A stretch of DNA of 64,000 nucleotides, taken from assembly GCA_023101725.1 (NCBI GenBank), contig JALJCO010001284.1, forward strand, positions 3,226,001 to 3,290,000. The letters run 5' to 3'. The notes under the pieces are model-generated. The model saw only the letters and a program-made list of their open reading frames with translations. It did no database searches and had not been told where the DNA came from. A program made the position numbers and the translations under genes. Positions 12,701 to 21,620 of the stretch are shown here, piece after piece. Every line of letters begins with the position of its first letter. Position 1 is the first letter of the stretch. Origin of the DNA: Atherinomorus stipes. Lineage: Eukaryota; Chordata; Actinopteri; Atheriniformes; Atherinidae.

Positions 12701-14970
12701 GCTTTTAATGGTTTTAAACTAACTTTGTCTTAATTCTGGTTGTTCATTGTGACATGTTGATCTGTGTCTTTTCTATGTTTCTGGCCTCATGTTTTAACAT
12801 GGACATAGTGTGTCAAAAATCTGTCTTACCTAGATTAACTCATCTTTTTATTTGCATTTAATCAATTTCACATACACAGGTTACTATGTTGCTTTTTTAG
12901 AAATCTCAACCAGCTGTTCAGTACCTTTGTCCTCATTTATGTTGCAGTAATTTTCAGTCATTTTAAATGTCAGGTTATCAGGACAAAAATCAGTAAAACG
13001 GACTGCAGTGAAAATGTAAATAATATTAAAAAAAGAAAGAAAAAAAATTATTACAAGTTTTACATAAATACAACTGCATGATTAAGGTCAAAATGACAAT
13101 CATAATTATTTAAACTAAAAATGATTTCTGAATTGTTTATTAATTTTAATTAGTTGTAACTGTCATGTTTGTTGTGCTAAATTCCTGCTGAAGTACAAAT
13201 ATTCACATGAAAATAAAACCTCCTTCACCCACATTCAGTAAATCTGACAGCCATCTATAATTTTACAGAGTACAACTCTTAATGTTGTCATACTGTACAC
13301 CTACATCACCTGTAGCAGAGCCCTGCAACGAGTGGGATGATTGGAGAGGATTGATAAGTTATTGATTGGCTCATGTTGACGTCAGTGCTGACCTCCACGC
13401 TCTGGTGGATCTGCAGATCACATGAGGGTGCAACTCTGGGATCATACGGCTGTTCAGGGCAGCTGGATTTACTTCTGATTATCAATCAAAAATTCTGAGT
13501 AAGACATCAGTCTTAATGGTTTAAAGATCTGAGACGGGATTTCTCTGTTAGTTTTTATAACAAGTGGAGACGCTGTCCTCTGACAGTCAGGAAGGGACTT
13601 CATCTTCATCCTCAGTCTCTACTGGACTGGACTGAGTCTGCCAAAACCCAAATGCGTAACCTGGCCAAAGTTTTTGCTGGTGTTCTGAATGTTGTGGCCT
13701 ACCAAGGAAGTTGAGAACATTATTGAAAGATAATATGCGTTACAAACTTGAGTCGCATTAGATTTAGATTTCAGTTTATGTAAAAACAAACAACTTGTTA
13801 ACTTAAATTGTTCTGTCCAAAGCTGCATCTGTGTGTTTGTTTGTTTATAGTCCTGCCGCACTAGTTATTGTGTAACTGTAAGTACCAATTTGCAGTTTTA
13901 TACACTACACACACGCACAGCATGGTCTGCCTCAGGATGTCCTCACACACTTTTAAGCTTATGTGTGTGCGTGTTTATCTGTTTCTCAACCTGTCCTTCC
14001 TCCTTTCTGCTCCTGTTTCCTCTCTCTGTCTTCTGATGTTTCCTAGTCCCACATGTTGTATTAAACCATCTGAGCAGCCAATCAGGTATCAGGATCTCCA
14101 TCGCATTATGACTCTGCTCACCTTCGTCCGTTTCTCATCATCCTGTCCTTGTCTTCCGCTGTGTGCTGTCTGCATGTCGTTTTTCTCCCGCGGTGAAGAG
14201 AGCAGCAGGTTGTCCTGCATGCTGGAACCACCGCTGAGTTCACTCTGGTTGCCTCGTTGGTTTTAAACTGCTCATGTCTGCTGCAGGATGAAACTAGATG
14301 AGCTGAAAGCCAGAAGAGCAGCATCAGCTGAGCAGACCTCATCTGTTTAGGTACCAACTTTTGGGCCTTTTTGCTCATCATGATGAGCAAGTTTGAATCT
14401 TTAGTTCTGATAAAGTGTTTAAAACACATCCCTGCCTTTTTACTCTAAGCAGCAAAGACCAGTGTATATCTTCCATCATGTAAGATAAAGGAAGGCCCAA
14501 ACGTTCTGGTCTGAGCAGTTTAAAATGAAATTTGTGGATCTCATCATTGACACGTATCCCACAAACAGCCACACATTCACATTTTTATGTTTTTCCCTGC
14601 AAGCTGTTAAAAATGTACCTCGAACCTTTCTGACGTTCACAGTGAACACAAAAGGAGAAACGTTTGGAGCTTCAGTGTGAACAGAAGCTCAGATCCACCT
14701 TCCTCAGATTTGAATCTGGTTGCTCATCACAGCGTGCACGATTCAAATCGGTACACGTCCACGACTTCCTCAGTGATCTAACCCGCCCCTGTCTGTCGTC
14801 CTGCAGTGCCCACAGCAGGAATGACCCGGCTGGTTCGCTCCAGGACTCACTCGGCCTCCAGCGTGGGCTCCACAGATGGCGTCCGCAGCCGCAGTACCAC
14901 CAACACCCTGCCAGAGGGCGCCACCTGCAGCGGCCCCGCGCACACAGAAACCATCGAGATGACAGCGTAG
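4352..14970 (+). CDS. ndrg3: N-myc downstream-regulated gene family protein, NDRG3-like
   Basis: Member of the NDRG family: cytoplasmic proteins with an alpha/beta-hydrolase fold but no catalytic triad, linked to stress, hypoxia and differentiation signalling. Coding exons: 4352-4408, 4604-4636, 6377-6482, 6590-6710, 8246-8308, 8396-8456, 8548-8634, 9059-9115, 9199-9302, 9756-9821, 9930-9981, 10068-10115, 11339-11374, 12583-12634, 14807-14970. All junctions are GT-AG and phases agree, giving 1107 bp and 368 aa, close to the usual 370-375. The N-terminus ([16 protein letters not shown]) and the FQDFDCQEHD-like segment match NDRG3 better than NDRG1, 2 or 4. The elbow [10 protein letters not shown] lies near residues 133-142, where a real hydrolase would have Ser. 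[18 protein letters not shown] and [17 protein letters not shown] are family hallmarks. The C-terminal tail is Ser/Arg/Thr-rich ([14 protein letters not shown]...), the region phosphorylated by SGK/GSK3 in NDRG1. It ends ETIEMTA rather than the mammalian MEVSC. The start was chosen by family match. Which teleost paralogue (3a or 3b) cannot be decided here. Confidence 0.95.
7068..7250 (+). mobile_element. hAT-like transposon fragment (left end), copy 1
   Basis: Begins tagggatgccacagttatag, a typical hAT terminal motif. It shares a collinear run with 49157-49350, including cataacactataaatg followed by cgtaaaatcac and a T-rich tract. Located in ndrg3 intron 4 of the coding series. No right end was found; an L2 fragment follows directly. 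Confidence 0.45.
7251..7960 (-). mobile_element. L2-type LINE fragment, interrupted by a palindromic element
   Basis: Read on the minus strand this is the end of a reverse-transcriptase ORF plus 3'UTR. It is collinear with the second copy at 32520-32930: tttaaagtctat...gac.ggcagcc, then ...cctgcagt...tctttggct. The copy is broken at about 7667 by the palindrome at 7668-7880 and resumes at about 7881 (cagcagttttgtttttg...gaagaacat...gcacatccagtcat). Frame-disrupted and non-functional; intronic in ndrg3. Confidence 0.6.
7668..7880. mobile_element. Long palindromic (fold-back) MITE inside an L2 copy
   Basis: The left arm at about 7668-7765 (gctctatgcacagctcc...gggcgaactgattagtccag) and right arm at about 7788-7880 (ctggattaatcagttcgccc...ggagctgtgcatagagc) are near-perfect inverted copies of more than 85 bp. 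The loop is only about 20-30 bp. It has no coding capacity. It sits within the L2 fragment, so it inserted after that LINE. Transcribed as ndrg3 intron it would fold into one long hairpin. Confidence 0.75.
9722..9753 (+). repeat. (TG)n microsatellite forming the acceptor tract of an ndrg3 exon
   Basis: About 14 TG units run directly into the tag acceptor at 9753-9755 of the exon starting at 9756. The normal polypyrimidine tract is reduced to the preceding tttttttta run, so splicing of this exon would lean on the TG repeat. Confidence 0.85.
12354..12456. mobile_element. Palindromic MITE, copy 1 (arm agcctggtacaccagcc)
   Basis: An almost complete hairpin. Left arm tctggcacaccagcctgacg at 12357-12376; right arm cgtcaggctggtgtaccagg at 12435-12454. 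The centre holds gcaagtcgacttgc, itself a perfect palindrome. The same family recurs at 34894-34962. Located in the ndrg3 intron before exon 12583-12634. Confidence 0.65.
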
Positions 14971-15083
14971 GACTTCCTCCTGCTCCGCTCTCTGTCTTCA
15001 TCTTTTCCTCACATCCGCCCTCCACTTGGATCTCTGCCATCTCAGTCCCAGACAAACAGTTCTGTCCACGTTCCACCTGAAGG

Positions 15084-15129
15084 CCTGGAACGTCCTGGAA
15101 CATCCTGGAACATCCTGGAATGTCCTGTA
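15084..15129 (+). repeat. 10-bp tandem repeat in ndrg3 3'UTR
   Basis: About four and a half copies of cctggaacat with small changes (cctggaacgt, cctggaacat twice, cctggaatgt, then cctgtaatgt), starting 114 bp after the stop codon. Confidence 0.75.
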
Positions 15130-15460
15130 ATGTAGAACTGAAGGTAGTCTGAAGCCCACAGATTGCGGTTTTTAGATTTGAGCGGTGTCATAGATGTTCT
15201 GCTGATGGCTTCTTTAGATGCTGATGTTGGTTCGTACTCTTTACTTTCATCTCTGTGGAGCCATGCTGTTACCATGGTGATCCTTTTAGATGTAACCATA
15301 CATTGAGCTGATTCCCATTTATAAGCAGTGGTGTTATTTTGTTCTCCAGATGTTTTTACTTCTCTCTTCTCTTCCCTTCCTTTTGATTATTTATCATATT
15401 ATAATCGTCATTCTCTAACTGTTGTTGATGGCTGATGAGAAACAAGCCCCGTTTCCAACC

Positions 15461-15466
15461 AATAAA
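15461..15466 (+). terminator. ndrg3: Candidate proximal poly(A) signal of ndrg3
   Basis: AATAAA 491 bp after the ndrg3 stop, immediately left of the TTAA MITE. A second AATAAA at 17554-17559 could be the distal site. Confidence 0.4.
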
Positions 15467-15477
15467 ACTACATTTAA

Positions 15478-15808
15478 AGCAACCCTTACCGATGTTGCAT
15501 TCTTACACTATTTTTCTAACAGGGTAAAATGCTATGAATGAGCTAATGGAACTCTGAAATACAAGATAGACCCACCATTAATCAAAATAAAATATTATTC
15601 CAATCTCTAAATATTCAATGAAAACTCCAACCAATCCTTGAAGTGGGGTGCACCCCTGGGATTGTCCAAGGGACCTGCCTGCCAGACCTTTGCATCTGCA
15701 TAGGGAGGCAGAAGGAATGAGGGGGTGTGTCTGAGGAGTGAGGCGGGACTGTTTATATTCAAATAATGTTGCTGTGCTTTCTGAAATGCAAGATCGGTAA
15801 GGGTTGCT
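15478..15808. mobile_element. piggyBac-like MITE with TTAA target duplication
   Basis: TTAA at 15474-15477 and again at 15809-15812 flank terminal inverted repeats agcaacccttaccgat (15478 onward) and atcggtaagggttgct (to 15808). The homology extends inwards through ttgcatt. The 331 bp interior codes for nothing. TTAA flanks are the signature of piggyBac transposition; the terminal sequence itself is not a well-known piggyBac end, so the superfamily is provisional. Confidence 0.6.
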
Positions 15809-17553
15809 TTAAAGGAATATTTGACCAAAAATGTAAATGTGCTTGACTGTGACACTTACTAGCTGTTAGGAACTTCCTTGTCCTTTCTAACAGGTGTGTC
15901 TGGTATCAGCCTGTCTCCTAACCAGAGTCATGTTTGTTTCTGCAAGTTCATGAAGCAGTTTGGCCATTAAAGAGCCCTGAGACTCTGCTGGGATGCGAAA
16001 TGTTTCCTCTGCTGCTGAGCAGCAGGGATACATCAGTGTGATCAATAAGTCAAATTAATAATTACGTGACAAATAGATCTTTAGTGCTATTTGGATTCAT
16101 TTCTAAACAAATAAGCACAAGCATACTGATTTTAGTTGCAACAACAGAAAAACCCAGAACTCCAGAGATGTGTTCGCTTTATTTACTGCACTAATTGACG
16201 AATATGTGATTGGTATTATTATCATGACATAAATGAAAATGAAAGCAGCGTTGCAGGACATCACACATTGATTGTGCAAACCTCAAAGCCTGATGAGTGA
16301 TACCTTTCAATTGGCTGAATTTAAAGAACCAAATATCCAAACAGAACAGAGACTAAACGCAGTGTTGCTGCTCAGTTTAATGGATTTTCCAAAAGATTTT
16401 AAGCATCTATATATTTTGGAAACATGGAGGCACAAATCTGACCGAGATGTAATGATAAACAGGAGGAATAAAGTCAGGCTGAACATGTGTATGAGGTTGG
16501 TTTAGAACAAGTAAAGTTGTGACGTCTCTGGTTTAGTTTTTCTTCCATGTTGACTTGTTTCATGTATTTGTAATTTGATGTTACTCTGATGTTAAAACTA
16601 GACTTTGTATGAGAAATGGCCGCCACTGTTTAGTTTTCCTCCAAGCTCTTCCTGTGATGGAGATCCTGAGTGAGACCCATCCTGATACCTGGTGTGTTGC
16701 TCTCTTGTTGCGATGCAGCATGCTTGTTGTAGACTTGTGGCATGTGAACTGTGCAGTGGTTAGTGTGGTTAGTAACTGAGATGTTCAGCTGTAAACTCGA
16801 GGCTCTCCGCTCGACTAACACCATCCACCGTTGAAGCTCAGAGTCGGACTTATTACAGCCGACAGCTGCCTGTAACCTGATAACCTAAAAAACAAACATC
16901 ATCTGAATCTTTGATTTTTGACTGACAGTTTGAGGCAACATTTCATTTCAGTTTTTTTTTTTTTTAATTAATTCTGACTTAAATTAATGTGACAATGAGG
17001 GAAAATAACTCACTGCAAGTAAAATTTATCCTCAGATGAAAATGGTCCCAGAGCAGACCTGAACATGATGCGGCTCATTTTCTTCCTCAGACCTGCTGAA
17101 TCACTTTAATGAGGTCACATAATATAGTTAGATCAGACCTGTGGGACTGGGGTTGAGGGTTATCAGGACAATCCACCATGTTTGGACCGAAACCTGAGAG
17201 AGCATCTTGATGGGAAGCATTGTAGCGGTCAGTCAGAGGTGGTGTCTCCTCCGTGCTTTGGACTGCTGCCCCCTACTGGAGAAAATGAAACCGCAGGTTG
17301 ATCTTTTTAGGAAGATTTTTCTGAAAAGAAGACAAGACAATCCCACTCGGGATTGAAAACAAAGTCAGTTTATTACCCAAAATCTGTAACTGGAGAACAT
17401 TCAGTTCTTTAACCACATATTCCATGATGACGTCTGTTAATATTGATCATAACCGTTACTATGGTGATTTGTACTGAAGCATTGGTAGCTGTTAACACAG
17501 GTTTGTATTTACTGGATGTTATGATTGATTTAGAGTGTTAAAATTTGTAATGA

Positions 17554-17559
17554 AATAAA
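17554..17559 (+). terminator. ndrg3: Candidate distal poly(A) signal of ndrg3
   Basis: AATAAA in tgaaataaagcag. It is the last such motif before the intergenic region that holds LINE and Tc1 debris. Confidence 0.4.
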
Positions 17560-18289
17560 GCAGATTAACCAAAACGATGCTTTGATCTGAACATTCTGCA
17601 GAATTTCGCGAGAAAAAGTCACAAATCTTACAGGAAAACACTCAAAACTCTGATCAGTGAGCACTGCTGCTGTGGCTGTTTACAGACATTTTTGGAAAGG
17701 ATATGTTGCAGCCAAAGAGAGATGTGTCAGAATGAAGCACGAAGAAGTGAAATATTTACCTTGTTCAGTGGTGAGTCTGCATTTCAGGATGCATAGTTGA
17801 GTTCACAGTCAGATAGTTGAGACATTTTTCACATTTTTTAAGATCTTAAATCAGACATTTATATGCAGATGAAGTCAAGGCTGTCATAAGGAGCAACTGA
17901 TTTTAATCAAAATGTTGCCAGGAAGAAAGAAAAGAGGCATGATAAAGAAAAGTTTCTTTGCCAGGTTAGTCTTTACTGTAGATGGTATAGAATTGCGTTC
18001 TCTACCTCTTGTGGAGCACCCATGATCTTTGCTCACTGTAAGTAATTTCTAAAATATTCTGCAGCATTTCCATTAAAAATCTGCATCAAAGTGACACACT
18101 GTTCCACATTTAACCAGCTGACTCTCCCAAAGTGGAGCGGCTGAAGATGAGTTCTGGGTGGGAGATTCAAAATAAGTCTTACTTATTTATTTTGAGTGGT
18201 GTAAAGCCTATGTCTAATGTTAATGTTAACACCATCCACACAGGGCTGTATCAAAGCACCAGCAAGCATCAATATGTCTTTTTTTTCCT

Positions 18290-18514
18290 CTAAAATCCTT
18301 GAAATTGTGGCCAAGAAACGGACTCAATTGTAATTACTTTGGCGAGTACCTCTTGAGCCTGCCCCACTCCAGTTAAGTGGCAGTCCAGTACACAGCCAAG
18401 GTAACTGACTGATTCTCTGGAGGTTCTAACTGTCATCAACCACGACCGAATGAAGACCATTGTTTTTGCATTTAACCTCATTTTGATAAGAGCCTCCTGT
18501 ACAGCGGGCAGCAC
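18290..18514 (-). pseudogene. LINE reverse-transcriptase fragment
   Basis: The minus-strand translation includes LIKMRLNAKTMVFIRSW and ESVSYLGCVLDCHLTG followed by AQEVLAKV. This matches the usual order of the thumb region of fish non-LTR retrotransposon reverse transcriptases (lNakKTkvmvF ... vkYLGcvlD..l). Flanking parts are missing, so it is a dead scrap. Family assignment rests on these motifs only. Confidence 0.5.
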
Positions 18515-18878
18515 GAGATCCTACACTACAGAAGATGTTTGCAGACTCCAGGAAGCAGCAATCCTAACATGTAGCATAGCAACATGATGACAGAAACTCA
18601 GCTAAAACACTCTACCAAGCATTGGCATCCAAACCAAACACAGTTCAAACCCCAAGCAATTTTATGGGAATTAAAGAAAAACATGAGAACAGCCCAGTCT
18701 TTTCAGAGCTTCTGTTAACTTTCCCACTTCAAGCAAAACACATGTACAAGGTACCATGTGAAAGCAGAGACTGCTGATTACAAAGATGTCTGTTACATCA
18801 CCGTGAAACAGAAACTCTGGCAGCTAGCAGCTACAATCAGAAATCATGTCTTTTGCAGTTTTATTTCAGCTATATACA

Positions 18879-18879
<1 letters not shown>

Positions 18880-18921
<42 letters not shown>
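18880..18921. repeat. (AT)n microsatellite
   Basis: About 20 AT units just left of the Tc1 element. A TA-rich tract is a natural target for Tc1/mariner insertion, which uses TA. Confidence 0.9.
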
Positions 18922-18924
<3 letters not shown>

Positions 18925-18949
18925 GGTTGCACTATATATACTATATATA

Positions 18950-20529
18950 CACTAAGTATTCATACCCATGACCAAAACTCAATTGCTCTGAACAGAACAA
19001 AGCAAAAGTGAGTTTCACCTTTTTATATGAAAGGAAATGGCACAAACACAACAATCCATCACTGTTTTTGTTCGTAAGCACTCTTTACTATGAATAGGTT
19101 GTATAAGTCTGAATTTCATTGTTGCAAAAGTATTCGCATCCTTGCACCAAAGATGTTATTTTGAGTCGAAAACGATTGCACACTATAAACTATTACCTCA
19201 CAGTGTCACAGGGCGGTATTTAGTCCCAGGTGATTTGTATATCCTTGATTGCTCCCCATAATTAGTGCCCAATAGTCACCTGTCCACAGTCATCCCATGC
19301 TTGTCAGCAGACAACAGTCATGAAGTCCAAGGAGCTCTCAGAAGACCTCAGAAAGAAAGTTGTAGAGAAGCATAGAGATGGGCAAAGCTATGTAGCCATC
19401 GCAAGTTCACTCAATGTGCCAAAAAGTACTGTTGCATCACTGGTCCAGAAGTGGAAGCGCCACAGTACCACTGCGAACCTCCAAAGATCAGGGCGCCCCT
19501 CCAAGATCACGGCAAAAGGCAAAAGGAAATTGCTCAGGGAAGCCAGAGCAAACCCCTCCGTCACTCTTGAAGACCTGAAGAAGTCTCTCCAGGGTGCTGG
19601 GACTAACGTATACAAGTCCACAATATCCTGCACTTTACACAAGGAAGGTCTCTATGGGCGTGTTGCAAAGAAGAAGCCATATCTGAAGAAACAACATCTC
19701 AAGGCTCGTTTGCAGTATGCCACCACACACGTAGGAACATGTGATCTGGTCAGATGAAACCAAAATAGAACTCTTTGGCCTGAACGCCAAGAAGTATGTT
19801 TGGCGCAAAGCCAACACAGCTGATGATCCAGCTCATACCATCCCTACCGTGAAACATGGAGGTGGGAATATAATGCTATGGGGCTGTTTCTCTTCCTCCG
19901 GTCCTGGTGAGCTTGTCCGTGTGCAAGGGATTATGAATAGTGCAAAATACATCAACATCCTGGAGGAAAACGTCTTCAAATCTGCAAAAAGCCTGAAGCT
20001 TGGGAGGAAGTTCACCTTTCAACAGGATAATGATCCAAAACATACGGCTCAAGTGACACAAGAATAGTTCAGGAAGAAGAAAGTGAAGGTTCTAGACTGG
20101 CTCAGTCGAAGCCCAGATCTCAACCCAATAGAAAACCTGTGGAGGGATCTGAAGATTGCTGTCCACCGAAGGTCACCAAGTAACCTGACTCAGCTGGAGC
20201 AGTATTGCAAAGAGGAGTGGGCGAAACTGTCCAAGGACCACTGCACAAAACTCATTGCTGGCTATCCAAAGCGATTGGTAGCTGTTATTGCTGCCAAAGG
20301 AGCTGCAACCAAGTACTGATTGTGACTTAATGACTTAGTGTGAATACTTTTTGCAACAATGACATACAAACTTATGCAACCTATTCATAGTAAAGAGCAC
20401 TTACGAACAAGAAAAGTGATGGATTGTTGAGTTTGTGCCATTTCCTTTCATATAAAAAGGTGAAACCCACTTTTGCTTTGTTCTTTTCTGAGCAATTTAG
20501 TTTTGGTCATGGGTATGAATACTCCTGTG
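18950..20529 (+). mobile_element. Tc1-like DNA transposon, degenerate
   Basis: About 1.58 kb with long imperfect terminal inverted repeats. The left end (cactaagtattcatacccat at 18950, through ggaaatggcacaaacac) is mirrored at the right (gtttgtgccatttcctttca ... atgggtatgaatactcctgtg, ending 20529). The left end follows TA in an AT microsatellite; a matching TA at the right is no longer clear. It encloses one broken transposase (19320-20319). The insertion is intergenic, between the convergent ndrg3 and rfc2. Confidence 0.85.
19320..20319 (+). pseudogene. Tc1 transposase, inactivated by frameshift/deletion and a stop
   Basis: Cut-and-paste DDE transposase. The N-terminal helix-turn-helix DNA-binding region runs from the start (MKSKELSEDLRKKVVEKHRD) through STVASLVQKW and the GRPSK hook. 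The first catalytic Asp is in WSDETK (about 19744), the second in FQQDNDPKHT (about 20020-20050), and Glu in NPIENLW (about 20125-20145). The spacing of 34 fits DD34E. Three breaks in function are visible. Near 19735 the frame shifts, with a few residues missing just before WSDETK. An in-frame TAG stands at 20065-20067. The reading frame then continues intact to a normal stop at 20317-20319. Not capable of making a full protein as sequenced. Confidence 0.88.
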
Positions 20530-21458
20530 ACTCTGCCTTTGAAATTAATCATGAAAGTCCTGCTGGTTTGTATGGAGATGAAGATGGTTTATAGTGAAGT
20601 CTTCACTCTTCCTATCATATACTGTCTTTCTAAGGTGAATGTGGGGTCTATCCCTGGATTCTCCTCCATCAGCTGATGGTTTCAACACCTCTAATAAAAC
20701 ACCTGGAAAACTGCTCAGGTTCACTTCTACTGTGGTATAGTTCCTTATCACACATTACTTTACTCATTCCTAGATGAACTGGGCTGCTATTCTCTGGTTT
20801 TCACTGAAAGTAATGTTTTCTTTTAGGAGAAAACATATTTCCCACTGTGTTCTGGCTGATTTTACACTTCTGTAGCAATCTCCTGCCACAGCTTTCTGGA
20901 TAGATCAAGATTATACATACAACCCTGGTACTTTTGACAAATACTTAATTTTTATGTTATTTCAGACAGGAAGGATGTAAAATAGGTTGTGTGAAATAAA
21001 TCATTGTTTTTTCTTTAAGCCTTGGATACTCAGTTGTCAGTAAAAACAGCAGAAATTATTTCAGGCCAAAAAGGAAGCAGCTGTAGGAACAATCCATCTT
21101 TAATTACAAGTTTAATAATCAAACAGGAACCTTTCTGCTACACCTCATGTTATATTTTATGTGATTCATTCCTTTTTCAACCAAACACTGTTGTGGTCCA
21201 AATATTCAATTCAAATGAAGTCACCTGCTGGAATGATGACATTTCCCATCATACAGTCGGATCTTCAGAAATGAATTTAAGGTCAGAATTTAAACAAACG
21301 CTGCCCCTGAAACAAAGATCATCAAATAAAGACAGGAGAGGAATATCCAGAGAGAATCCCTCCAACCCTGCAGATGGAGAAGCTTTTCTCTTCTGCAGAT
21401 GACTTACCGTCATGTTTAGAAACAAAAAACTAAACATGGCAGTTTTAATTTGTGAACA
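20530..21458. other. Intergenic between the Tc1 element and rfc2; no feature seen
   Basis: No conserved coding sequence or RNA gene recognised. The open frames at 20473-20676 and 21022-21402 lack homology I can name and have no gene-like context. Confidence 0.5.
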
Positions 21459-21464
21459 TTTATT
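21459..21464 (-). terminator. rfc2: Poly(A) signal of rfc2
   Basis: On the minus strand this reads AATAAA (within ggaataaatg), 157 bp past the rfc2 stop codon, a usual distance. Confidence 0.6.
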
Positions 21465-21620
21465 CCAGAAGGTCCACTTTGTTCTACATCGATGCTTTAA
21501 AAGATCTGATGTGAAACAGAAACGGGTGTAACAGCTGATCTGGCCACATCTGGATCAGAGCCGTGTTCAAGACCAGCGATGAGGCATAAGGTCTGCTGCT
21601 GTCAGTGGGGGTCGTGGGCT

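Larger units (their letters stand above)
14971..17577 (+). other. ndrg3: Probable ndrg3 3' untranslated region
   Basis: No coding sequence is seen between the ndrg3 stop and the AATAAA at 17554-17559. An earlier AATAAA at 15461-15466 could end a short 3'UTR. The stretch contains a 10-bp tandem repeat at 15084-15129 and a TTAA-flanked MITE at 15478-15808. Extent is inferred from poly(A) motifs only. Confidence 0.45.
17578..18949. other. Intergenic, ndrg3 to Tc1 element; LINE scrap only
   Basis: No gene seen. It contains a LINE reverse-transcriptase scrap (18290-18514, minus) and an AT microsatellite (18880-18921) that abuts the Tc1 element. Confidence 0.6.

Noticed and set aside
14285..14351. 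Possible extra ndrg3 exon (ctgctgcag then ATGAAACTAGATGAGC..., ending TAG)
   Set aside because: Joined to the preceding exon in phase it gives an immediate stop, and the exon at 14807 already completes the protein.
14664..15103. Overlapping open frames on both strands of about 140 codons
   Set aside because: Shadows of the last ndrg3 coding exon.
19388..20061. Minus-strand open frames across the Tc1 element
   Set aside because: Antisense shadows of the transposase.
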